This document shows, in pieces, positions 38,502-48,290 of a stretch of DNA of 64,000 nt (position 1 is its first letter; every line of letters starts with the position of its first letter). A model generated the notes under the pieces. The model was not told where the DNA came from and searched no databases. It worked only from the letters and a program-made list of their open reading frames with translations. The stretch lies in assembly GCA_028551475.1 (NCBI GenBank), contig CM052360.1:15178501-15242500 (forward strand), read 5' to 3'. Origin of the DNA: Casuarina equisetifolia (taxonomy: Eukaryota > Streptophyta > Magnoliopsida > Fagales > Casuarinaceae). The position numbers and the translations under genes are program-made.

Positions 38502-41500
38502 GTTCTATGTATGGAGTGAGTACCCTTTCTTTAGATTGTTGTCATGCATGTTTGTTCTCTTTTTTCATGGCCTCAGTGGTTTATCTGAAGATTCTTCTTT
38601 TCAGATTTTGGTACTGGATGCATGTATCTGTGGCAGATCCATTCATAAAAAGTGACTAAATTTGAGACTCTCTGACAAAAACTGTAATACTCCTTTGCTC
38701 TAAGATTCGGATTGCTTTATAGGTAGTATGGGACCCAAAGCAATTAAAGACATGCAGAATTCAGCCCACAATGTTCTATGAACCAAAAGGTTGGGACTGT
38801 TAAGAAATAAGACTTTTTGTGGTGAATGAAGATTCAAAATTTAGAGTGAAGAAAAAAGGGGGCACTGCTTGACAGGGTATCAGCTTATGCGATGGAGATG
38901 GGTAAAGACAGTGGAAAAATGATTGAATTCAAGTTTACGGAAAGAAAAGAACTAGCTGGGTGTTTTAGATGCATAAAAATCTTGAATATGGATGTGTTGG
39001 GAAGCAAGCAATGAGTATGATTTTGCCTAGTGTTAAAAAAAAAATGTAGGAAACCTTAATAGTTGATGAGGATCCATAAAGCCTACCACAATTTATTTGG
39101 GCCAACTGCAAATCTGAAAACAAGTTGTCTTCATCTGTTTAGATTGGTGGTAAAATGAAGCATCACGAGCCTTTATTTCTTTGATTCACTTTGCTCTTTG
39201 GGTTTTTCGTTAATTTATCTAAGCCCACAGTTGGCGGTGTAGGAGTGGGTCCTAGATTACCATTTTTATTGGCAAAAACGGAAATGGAGCTTTTGATTTA
39301 CTTATGTCTTTGAGGGCTGAACAAGTTTTTTAAAGTGAAAATATGTTTTTTAAAGGGGGATAGCTAGACCATATTCATAGATTCATGGCATAAGCTCAAG
39401 TCAGTACGCATGACCTTCATGCCTGAGTCTGGTCAAATTTCTAACCCTTTGTCACATGGATGAGCAGGATAAAACACCAACAAAGAACTGCGTAGCTTTT
39501 TAAATTTATGTACTAAGCAAGCATCTACAGATCTGCCATAGAGATAATGGCAGTAGTTTTTGTTGTCATAAGAGCTCACAGAAGCCCGTATGTCCTTAGA
39601 ATTACTTTTATTTTGAAAGATAAAAGAAGGTAATGCATTTGGACGGACAGATGTTTATGCAGGCCCTTGTGATTATGCTATAGGGCTATTTTCCAGGAAA
39701 CCAATATGGTCATTATTGTTTATCAATCTTAGCTTTTATTATCCTAATTTGTAGAAATGGAACTAGCATGTTAGTGATGGCATATAAGAAACGAGAGAAA
39801 CCTACCTGCAATTGAGAGGCTCATTTACTTTGTTTTCTTTGAAGAGCAAATTTACGTTATTTTTTGGCTACTGGTTTACTAAGTTTTGTATGTTAATTTA
39901 AGTTCTTGTTGAGGAACTCAATATCAGCAAATGTTGGTTAACGTTATATCTGAATTCTATATTTAATTTACCTTCTCTTACAGCTTTTGAGCTATTTTTT
40001 TTTTCTTTATTCCTAAACTAGAATATCATCTGATTGTAGACTCAAAATAGTTTGAACAAACAGAAATCTGCTTTGCCATTTGAAACGTGATGGACTATTT
40101 TTTCCTTTCCTGAGAAGTATCTTGTCATTATATTATTACAGCACCGAACATGGTGGACTATTTTTTCCTTTCCTGATACGTATCTTGTCATTGTTTTATT
40201 ACAGCACTGAAAATAAGATTAAGGTGCCCCAACCTGTGGTAAACTGTGTTAAGGCAGATAAACTGGTTTGCCCTATTTTTAAACTCAAATGATCGGCAAT
40301 TTCATGGATGAAAATTTTCGACCTAGTGATCCAGATTTTGTAATCTTGAATTGCTATATCATTAGTTTTCAAGTTGGAGATGGATTTTATGAAATGCGGT
40401 ACATGGGGGGTCCCTTTTGAATTTGGAGATGGGTTCAGCTGTAGAACTACATCTTATGCTGCACATTCTGGAATTGGAATTGGGAACAACTCGGATGCCA
40501 AACTAATATTTTAACACATATCGTTTTCAGCTTAGAAGACCTGATTTCCAGTGATCTCAGCTACTGCTTTTTCTTTATGTAGACCACGCTTTTAGCCTCT
40601 GAAAACTGCGATCAAAGTGAAACATTTCTCCTGCTTCTTATCTAGTTAAGGTCTAGATAATCAGCGAAACAAGGTGAGGGATTTGGATTTCTATTGGGAT
40701 TGTAGGATGGAGTCTTGAAGAGAGAAAGATTGAGAGTCTTAACATTCTTTAGGCTTTTAAAGTCAGGGGCCGAATTGAAAGGCTCTCCTTTGTATTTATG
40801 TTAGGCCTGGAGAGGAAAGTAAAAGAGAAGAGAGAAAAGAGAAAAGAGAAAAGAGAATGAATTTCTCCTGGGATTGCAGTAGTTAGGCTGGAGGAGAGAA
40901 GGATTAAGAGTTCTGGAATGTTCTCAGTTCTTGGCAAGTTGACTTCTTGCTGGTTCTTTCTTGTTCCAGTCCTTTCTCAAGCATGCAAATAATATGTGAA
41001 AAGGGCACTAAGTTGGGACTAATTTGCCTTTTGACCCATTATGACATCTGACCCCCTATAGAACTTTTGACAAATGTTATAATGCTAAGCTTTGAATCAT
41101 ACGGATATTCTATTTGACAAGGTTTTCTGGTTTGAACATTCTGAAAGCCCATTGCTTATTTCAGATTTGTGCTTGGTAATGTTTGAAAATCTCTACTGGA
41201 GGGATGAAACATTGTTGTAATCAATTTTCTTCTAACTAGGACTCTTAGAACTGTGTATTTTTGTAGTTTTTTCCTCGTTCTGATTTTGTGTTCCTCGATT
41301 GTTAATCCACAGTTTATCCTTTATGAATTCTTTGATCTTCCTCTTAAGGATTATGGAGGGTTAGGTACTTACTGACTAGTGGTAGCTAGCTGATATATTT
41401 TCTGTTGTTTCCAGATGGGAGGTTGCAAAGTTGAGAGTAATTTCAAGGTCGACGCCCTATTTGAACTTTAACTATAGTTTGCTATATCTGAAACTAGGCT

Positions 41501-42270
41501 ATGATATCAAACATGTTAACATTATAATTCTGTAGCCCAGAGGTTTGTAAATATTTCGGTATGCTTAATTTGTGCAAATGTCAATGGGGTTGATTTTGAT
41601 TATGCTGTGAATGATCCTGTGCTATTATTTTCGTTTAAATACAATTTTGCAAAATCTGTTTGACGCGATCACCGCAAGTTGAATTTTCACACTAGTCTCA
41701 GCTTGTGACAGAAGAAAGGCTTTTGACAGGCTCCTGTGATGTCATCAGGGGGCAGTGTGTCTGAGCTAAAACTTCAATTTAGTCTGCTGTTTACATTGAC
41801 GACAGGGAAAGTACTGTTGCTGATTTGAAGAAACCATTTGTCTTCCATTTTTGGAGAAGAGATCATTTGTGATCGAAGTCCAGTGTGAAAACCCTTGGTA
41901 CAAGCACTTCATTGTTGCCCATCGTTTTATTAGAGATGACAATTTACAATTACAATTTTAATTCTCCGGAGATGTACATGATTTACTAAAGCTAAAGTCT
42001 GCTTAAGTTAGAATGGACTTGTGAAGCCTTTTATGTGAATAAGATATTCACGTAAGCAAAAGGGTGTTAAGACTTGCCATAAATTCAAGCATTTCAACTA
42101 TTGCTTCTTGAGAAGTAGGTTGGATACTCATCTAATGGTTTAGTGCCCATGAATCTAGATTATTAGTTTTCTTTGGAAGCAAGATAATTGGAGATAACTG
42201 GATTCATCTTTTTTATGATTTAATGGTCCAGTGCCATGAATCTAGATTATTACCTTTTTGAATGGTAAGG
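38502..42270. other. Intergenic region downstream of the FAR1-family gene, no gene recognised
   Basis: About 3.8 kb with no convincing coding frame. It includes the FAR1 gene 3' flank. A 63-base direct tandem duplication lies at 40091-40213 (units start TGGACTATTTTTTCC). A purine-rich GAGAAAA-repeat patch lies near 40810-40858. A duplicated block of about 90 bases lies at 42132-42260, where TGAATCTAGATTATTA occurs twice. A long untranslated exon or noncoding transcript cannot be excluded. Confidence 0.5.
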
Positions 42271-42497
42271 TGATGAAGATGGCCTGGGAGGGCAGATGGG
42301 ATGCAAAATGGCGGCTGGGCCTTTTTTGCATGTGTCCCTTAACCGGTTCCCTATTCCCTTGCTAAGCAAGCGATAGAAGAGTTAACTTCACACCGATGGG
42401 CAACGGAGAGATCTTATCCCGAGCATGCTAAGGGAGCCCTATTCGATTGCTTTAACAAGGGTCAAACCATTTTCAATAGCTAGATTGGAAGATGTTG

Positions 42498-42747
42498 AAA
42501 CGGCGTCATTGTGACGCCATAGTGAGAGCGTCTCAAAACGGCGCCGTTTTGACGTTAAAACGAAATACCGCCTGGATCCAGCGTCTAGAGCGTCTTCAAA
42601 CGGCGCCGTTGTGACGGTAGTCGTAGGAGCGTCTCCAAACGACGCCGTTTAGACGTTTAAACAACAAACGGCCTCTGCTAGCTATAAACGCGTTTACAAA
42701 CGGCGCCGTTTGGACGGATTTTCACGCGTTGTTAAACGGCGCCGTTT
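42498..42747 (+). promoter_or_regulatory. CpG-rich block of repeated AAACGGCGCCGTTT palindromes around a TATA box
   Basis: Perfect or near-perfect copies of the 14-base palindrome AAACGGCGCCGTTT start at 42536, 42598, 42637, 42698 and 42734, with a weaker one at 42498. Spacing alternates 38, 62, 39, 61 and 36 bases, so the higher-order unit is about 100 bases. Three copies are preceded by GAGCGTCT and several are followed by GACG. A TATAAA at 42683-42688 lies between the third and fourth full copies. The block is far richer in G+C and CpG than its surroundings. It stands upstream of the RNase H frame, so it is probably that element's promoter or terminal repeat region. Function is inferred. 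Confidence 0.6.
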
Positions 42748-42835
42748 GCAGACTAACCGTTGCCTACAAAACACTTCCCAACGTCTGTTCTTACCGTCAG
42801 TCTGAGTTCTGCTTGCTGAGAAAGTTTCTCTCTGC

Positions 42836-43128
42836 GATCTGCTTGGTCGAATTTCTGTTTGATCGCTACCTCTCTGCGATCTGCTGTCTCTCTGCTTTGC
42901 TCGCTCGAATTTCCGTTTGATCGCTATCTCTCTGCGATCTGCTGTCTCTCTGCTTTGATCGCTGTCTCTCTGCGATCTTCTGTCTCTCTGCTTTGCTCGC
43001 TCGAATTTCCGTTTGATCGCTATCTCTCTGCGATCTGCTGTCTCTCTGCTTTGATCGCTGTCTCTCTGCGATCTGCTGTCTCTCTGCGATCTGCTGTCTC
43101 TCTGCGATCTGCTGTCTCTCTGCGATTT
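42836..43128 (+). repeat. Tandem TCTCTCTGCGATCTGCTG-type repeats in the inferred RNase H leader
   Basis: The 18-base word TCTCTCTGCGATCTGCTG recurs many times, mixed with a longer module that adds CTTTGCTCGCTCGAATTTCC and GTTTGATCGCTA. Because several units are multiples of three, one frame stays open through them (42859-43296), but the peptide is a pure product of the repeat and is not believed to be a protein. Confidence 0.9.
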
Positions 43129-43185
43129 GCAGAAAGACTACTGCTTGCTGTTCGGGCTACCCTTCATCTCCCTCCCCTCTCTCCT

Positions 43186-43535
43186 ACATTGCCATTGGTT
43201 TCGGTAGGCTTCTCTTGCATATTGTTTTTTCATTTTTCCTTTGTTAGTTTACTGCCTTTTTTTCCCCTATTTCTACATTGCCAGTGGTTTCGGTAGGCTT
43301 CTCTTGTATATTGTTTTTCATTTTTCCTTTGTTAGTTTACTGCTTTTTTTCCCTATTTCTACATTGCCAGTGGTTTCGGTAGGCTTCTCTTGTATATTTT
43401 TTTTCATTTTTCCTTTGTCAGTTTACTGCTTTTTTCCCCTATTTCTACATTGCCAGTGGTTTCGGTAGGCTTCTCTTGTATATTGTTTTTCATTTTTCCT
43501 TTGTTAGTTTACTGCCTTTTTTTCCCTATTTCAAT
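43186..43535 (+). repeat. Four tandem units of about 86-89 bp upstream of the RNase H frame
   Basis: Units begin ACATTGCCAGTGGTTTCGG near 43186, 43275, 43361 and 43447 and continue with a TTCTCTTGTATATTG word and a pyrimidine-rich tail. Copies are nearly identical, so the expansion is recent. They occupy the space between the palindromic block and the RNase H start, and would form part of a transcript leader or intron. Confidence 0.9.
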
Positions 43536-43583
43536 TATTCTTGTTTGGTATTTCTTTTCCTAAGAGCAAAACTTAGAGTCAAA

Positions 43584-44246
43584 ATGGGAAAGTATGGACC
43601 AGTTAACAGAACTAATACAAGGAATTTTTTCCAACAATATAACCAAACAACAAAATGGGGGAATCAAGGAGGATATAGGAGTAACCTTCTCAACCTAAAT
43701 ATTGGACCAACCTGTAAATGGGAACCACCAAAACCGGGATGGGTGAAGCTGAATACTGATGGTTCGGTGACACCCAAAAGATCAGGTGGTGGTGGGTTGT
43801 TTCGGGACAATTTTGGTAGACCCATGTGTGCTTATATTTTTAATACAAAGGTTCGGGATAGTTTCTTGGTTGAATTAGAAGCAATAGAGGAAGGCTTGCG
43901 GCATGCACTGAATCTGGAAATTAAAAAAATTTGGGTTGAATCAGATTGTTTGAGTGCTGTGCAAAGTGTTAACAAAAGACAACCCCTTTCTAGTAGGGCA
44001 GCCCCTTGTGTGGAACATATCCAGAAACTCCTAGAGCAGTTTGAGAAAAGTAGAGTTTCTCATTCATGGCGTGAAGCCAATAGAGCAGCTGACCACCTTT
44101 CGAAACTGGCTTTAGATAATGATTCTATGGTTTTAGGGTCCCAAGATTTTCAAAGTACCCTTTTGAGAATCATTGATGATGATGCGGAAGGAAAAATCTA
44201 TTGTAGAGGGTCCAATGAAGTTTTATGTTGGAAACCGAAGTCATGA
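43584..44246 (+). CDS. Stand-alone RNase H (RVT_3-type) protein, 220 residues, uninterrupted
   Basis: A single open frame encodes a full plant retroelement-type RNase H domain without reverse transcriptase. The domain starts with WEPPKPGWVKLNTDGS and all four acidic catalytic positions are present: D59 in NTDGS, E97 in VELEAIEEGL, D121 in ESDC and D170 in REANRAADHLSKLA. About 45 polar, Asn/Gln-rich residues precede it and about 45 residues follow. The ATG at 43584 (MGKYGPVN) has AAA before it. An in-frame ATG at 43476 lies inside the tandem repeats and is less likely. The domain would cut RNA in RNA-DNA hybrids. It is most like the C-terminal domain of plant LINEs, unlike the decayed LINE copy at 22.9 kb. 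It may be a domesticated gene or the only protein of a non-autonomous element. Confidence 0.75.
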   Translation: MGKYGPVNRTNTRNFFQQYNQTTKWGNQGGYRSNLLNLNIGPTCKWEPPKPGWVKLNTDGSVTPKRSGGGGLFRDNFGRPMCAYIFNTKVRDSFLVELEAIEEGLRHALNLEIKKIWVESDCLSAVQSVNKRQPLSSRAAPCVEHIQKLLEQFEKSRVSHSWREANRAADHLSKLALDNDSMVLGSQDFQSTLLRIIDDDAEGKIYCRGSNEVLCWKPKS

Positions 44247-44523
44247 TTGCAGCAAATCAAAGCATTACGAATTTTTTGTGTATTTTTAGCCATGTAGGGA
44301 TTTTTTGTGTGTATCTTTTAGCCCTGTAGGGATTTGTTTGTGTCTATCTTTTAGACATGTAGGCTTAGAGGCTTTCACTAAATGCTGTGCAAATTTCATT
44401 GGATTGGTCATATGTGATTAATGGTGCTGCATTGTGTTTTAAGGTTGTGCTGGTGCTTTCTCTCTGTAGGATTACATGATTCTGTATTATCAGCATATTT
44501 TCAATGGCCTTATCGCCATTATT

Positions 44524-44600
44524 CTCTGCACACGATCCATTTGCACACTGTCCATCGACACACCCTCCATCTGCACTCCGTCCATCTGCACACCATAAAT
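44524..44600. repeat. Minisatellite, five 15-base units
   Basis: Units of the form CTGCACACTGTCCAT repeat five times with small changes at 44524-44600. The period of fifteen keeps one frame open on each strand, which explains the short open frames here. It lies in the downstream flank of the RNase H frame, which also has three copies of a GCCATGTAGGGATTTT-type block at about 44288-44365. Confidence 0.85.
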
Positions 44601-44839
44601 GGTTTGTTTTGAAGTGAACCCCATGACCTCATCTACACTAGGCTTAGGGGTGACAACTGTTGTGGTTGAAGATACAAGGGTTGCTGGACAAAGGTGAGCC
44701 TCTTCGTCCATTTATTTGTCAGTTAGAATATCATCCTTGTTTGAAATTACCGATGAATCTATGGTGGATAACATCTCTCAAATTGTTGAAATACGGCAGC
44801 CAGCTCATGTTCCTGGCATTGAATCTATGGTGGATATAG

Positions 44840-46190
44840 GTTGTTCTTGCTGCTTCTATCATAAGCAAGTCTGGTAAAGGTGAGTTCTTTGCTTGTCACT
44901 TGCAGTTTTTCTTTTGGTTGATGATCAAAAAATCTGAATTTACTTGCTGTTGATCTCAGCAAACAAGTCCACATGCTTCATTTTATGATTTGTTATTGCT
45001 TATTCTTTTTCATATTTTAATATATTTTGAGGCTTGGAAAATTGCACTTTTCCAATATGCTCATCTGAATTCAAAGTTATGCAATTCTTTTTGCTTTTGA
45101 TGAAGTCACCTCTCTTGGGCACAAGGAAAATGTAACTGTTGCTCAGGTTAAGTATTGTGAGATGGAGAGTCATGGAGAGAAACTGCACAAGCTGGTATTG
45201 CAAAGCAAGATCAGTGAAACCAAGGACATAATGAAGCGCAAAGCTAGTGAGATTGACAAAAGCAAGGTATTTTAGATGATCTGCAATGACTTCTATATGT
45301 TTTTTCTTCCATTTTTTTTTCCTTCTTGTCAACATCACTTATGAAATATTGTTATGTATTCTACAGATCAAAAGGGGCAGAAGTGATAAAGGAGGGTCTA
45401 TGTCTTTACAGTCAATGGGCTTTGGGAGAATTGAAAGTAGCTTTAGTGATATGAGCATTTCTAGTGGTGGCGGAGGTGGCTTTGGAAGTGGTTCTGGCTT
45501 TGGATTGACCACTGATTTTGAATCCTTTTCTACCAAATCTAAAGGTTTGTGCCTGTTTGTCCATGTGAACAGTCTTAAAACATAAGCACAGGTACTTATG
45601 TTTTTGATTACTTGAATATTTTATTTATGCACTGCAATAACTAGTTCTTATATGTCATTCATAAGAAAATATATTGGATGTGTTGTCAACTGGTAGAAAC
45701 AGGTTTTATAATCTTTATAGATCCACTTAATGCCTTTTCATTAAGGTTTGCATTGTTGCCCCTTTGCAGAACGTTTGTTTATTTTCTCTATCATTATTTT
45801 TTCATGTTGGATCTATTTAACTTGGACATTTATGATTCTGTTCCCCATCCTAGGTCATTCACCTTCATCTGCCATTTCTCCTCCTAAAGGCCTTGGCATG
45901 CAGCTTGGTAAATCTCAAAGGAGGAACCAGTTCTTGGAGTCCTTGAAAGCAGAAGGAGAAGTGATTCTTGAGGATGCGCAGCCAAAAGCAGGCCAGTCTA
46001 GAACAGCTGCCCCGCCACTAACTGATCCCATCACGTTTGTTTATTTTCTCTATCATTATTTATTCATATTGGGTCTATTTAACTTGGACATTTATGATTC
46101 TGTTCCCCATCCTTGGTCGTTTGCCTTCATCTGCCACTGCTCCTCCTAAAGGCGTTGGCGTGCAGCTTGCTAAATCTGGAGGAATCAGGT
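44840..46190 (+). pseudogene. Coatomer delta subunit (delta-COP) gene remnant
   Basis: Delta-COP is a subunit of the COPI vesicle coat that recycles proteins from the Golgi to the ER. Four pieces are readable. 44840-44879 encodes VVLAASIISKSGK, the family N-terminus, but the start ATG is replaced by TAG. 45077-45266 encodes [20 protein letters not shown] and [15 protein letters not shown]. 45367-45544 encodes the glycine-rich linker. 45854-46034 encodes [20 protein letters not shown] to LTDPIT. Exons for about one hundred residues between the first two pieces, and the whole C-terminal mu-homology part (about 240 residues), are missing. Introns survive, so this is a decayed genomic copy and not a retrocopy. 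A partial duplicate of the last intron-exon junction follows at 46031-46190. Confidence 0.85.
45768..46190 (+). repeat. Direct duplication of an intron-exon junction inside the delta-COP remnant
   Basis: The block starting ACGTTTGTTTATTTTCTC occurs at about 45768-45925 and again at 46031-46190, an offset of about 263 bases. It contains the end of an intron and the first codons of the [10 protein letters not shown] exon. In the second copy the acceptor CCTAG has become CCTTGG, so it could not be spliced, and the exon copy ends early. Divergence between copies shows the duplication is not recent. Confidence 0.85.
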
Positions 46191-46290
46191 CACAAGTGAA
46201 TCCTTAATGCTCTATCCTTCCTTCAAAAGTTATTTCCCCAATAATTGTTGGTGCATTATTGACATTTTTCTACTCATTGTAAAACTTCAG

Positions 46291-48004
46291 GCGATAACTC
46301 CCATCTCTTTTTGTCTACTCTGGTCAAGCACCTGGATCATAAGAATGTTGTCAAAAAACCTCTCATACAGATAAACATTGTTATTGTCACAACACAACTA
46401 GCAAAAACTGCAAAGCAGCAGGCCTCAGTCGCAATTATTGGTGCAATATCTGACCTGATCAAACACTTGCGGAGATGCCTGCAAAAGTTAGCTGAAGTAT
46501 TCAGCCCTGGAGATGTTACAGATAAATGGAACATCGATCTTCAGTCAGCGATAAATGCATTGCACAGCTATCAATTAAGGTTTGTTCTTGTTGTGCTGTT
46601 TTATTCCATATAATTTATATTTGTGACATATCATGAATACTGAAGCCACAACATGTAGAAAGTCATGACGTTTTTTCATTTAGATCATTGTCTGATTTCA
46701 ATTTGATATGTGGAAGTCTGTCTCTATTTGGACATGTTCTGTTACTGGAGCTTTTATTAATTTGAATGATTGACTTGTCGGTACCATAAGGCATTGTGAG
46801 TTTTAACATCGTGAACACCTGAAATGGATAAGAAAATGGCACCTCTACATTCACTTAGTCCTCTTAAACAATTTATAATCCAAAGTTTGAATGTAATCTT
46901 CTTCATCATTCATCATTCCTCTCCATTATCTCTCTTAAGACTTAGCCTATGGATTTCGAAGTTCTCAATTTTCTGTTTATTAAACAGAATCAATTCAATG
47001 GTGAATTAAATAGATTTCCTACGATATAGTTCAGAAAGTAATTACTCCTTATTCTCTCTCTCCTCCGCCCCACCCACTGGCCAACCCCCTAGGCCAAAAG
47101 AAAGAAAGACAGAGAAAGAAAAAAAAAAAAAAAACTCTTCTTTCTTCCCCATGATTAAAACAGGTTGGAGAATTATTTTTGCTGAATTGTACTAACTCTA
47201 TAAAGCCTATTTATGATTAACAACAGGTTGGAGACATGGGACCCATACTTGATATGATTGCTGTGGTGCTTGAGAATATCCCCGCAACTACTCTTGTGGC
47301 TAGAACTACAATCTCTGCTGTACTATAAACAGCAAAGATCATCTCTTCTATCCCTACTGTATCATATCATAACATGGCAAGTGCAATTAGATACACTGTA
47401 CTTAACATTTTTGATCTTGTTGTGAAAAATTATTTAAGCTTCTAAGGTAACTCTACGACCTGTTTCAGGCTTTCCCTGAAGCTCTGTTTCATCAATTGCT
47501 CCTTGCAATGTCCCATCCAGATCCTGAAACACGAGTTGGTGCACACAATATTTTTCTCCATCACTTCTTTGTCCTTGGGTGGAGCAGTATCTTGAACCTT
47601 CTCAAGCAATTTCAAGGTTGTCATCAGTTGGTATGATGCAGAAGGTAAGGAACAGAAGTGTTTCAATTCAGGATGAAAGGAAGGATACCACGGAACTATC
47701 TGGAATTTTTCTATATAAGCAGTCCTACAGCTTCAATCATGCTTTGACTGCTGGAAAAATGGTATGAAACTTCAACTTGTATGTTCTGCATTCCTGGAAT
47801 TTAAAATGCTTATTTAAATGCTATTGAAATATCTTATCTATCTGAAATACCTAGGAACCAACTTGCCTTCGGTTGAGCAGTCACCAAATCAGTCTTTTGC
47901 TTTCATCAATTTGGATTTGGGCATCATCTACTGATAACACCCCTGCAAATTTCGTGGCAATGGCCCATGCTTATAACATTGCTTTACTGTTTTCCCAATC
48001 TAAG
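46291..48004 (+). pseudogene. EFR3-like (SEMI-ROLLED LEAF2-type) ARM-repeat gene remnant
   Basis: EFR3 homologues are plasma-membrane scaffolds for phosphatidylinositol 4-kinase; plant members are ARM-repeat proteins of about 1000 residues. Four exons from the middle of the protein remain. 46291-46579 encodes VKHLDHKNVVKKP and QQASVAIIGAISDLIKHLRR. 47227 to about 47376 encodes VGDMGPILDMIAVVLENIP. 47469-47761 encodes AFPEALFHQLLLAMSHPDPE. 47855-48004 encodes LRLSSHQISLLLSSIW and FVAMAHAYNIALLFSQSK. An exon-end frame change (CIAQLSIK is out of frame), an in-frame TAA in TISAVL-stop-TAKIISSIP and a decayed donor after the second exon show it is dead. The N-terminal third and the C-terminal third are absent. 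Confidence 0.85.
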
Positions 48005-48290
48005 GTCAGGTTTTGTGCATGCTGTTATGGTTTGTTATTTCCTTATTTTCCTTATTTGTTTTTACTGTTACGCTTCTCCATTTTCTGTAATCCCCTCCCC
48101 TCTCCGGTTTTTAGATTTTTGTGGAGAATAAAGTTATTGTTTTATTGGTATTTTTTTTAAATCTTCCTTAGCCACTTGGTGGAGATTAAGGTTTTTGTGC
48201 AATATTTTGCATCCATAAGATCTGCTTACCCTGCCCTTAATACTTTAGTCAACCTGGTGGTTAGACACTATACCTGCTTTAGTTTAACAG

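Noticed and set aside
42859-43468. Repetitive open frames upstream of the RNase H gene
   Set aside because: They stay open only because the tandem units lack stops in that frame; the peptides show no domain and simply repeat the DNA period.
45339-45536. Minus-strand proline-rich frame
   Set aside because: It is antisense to the glycine-rich linker exon of the delta-COP remnant.
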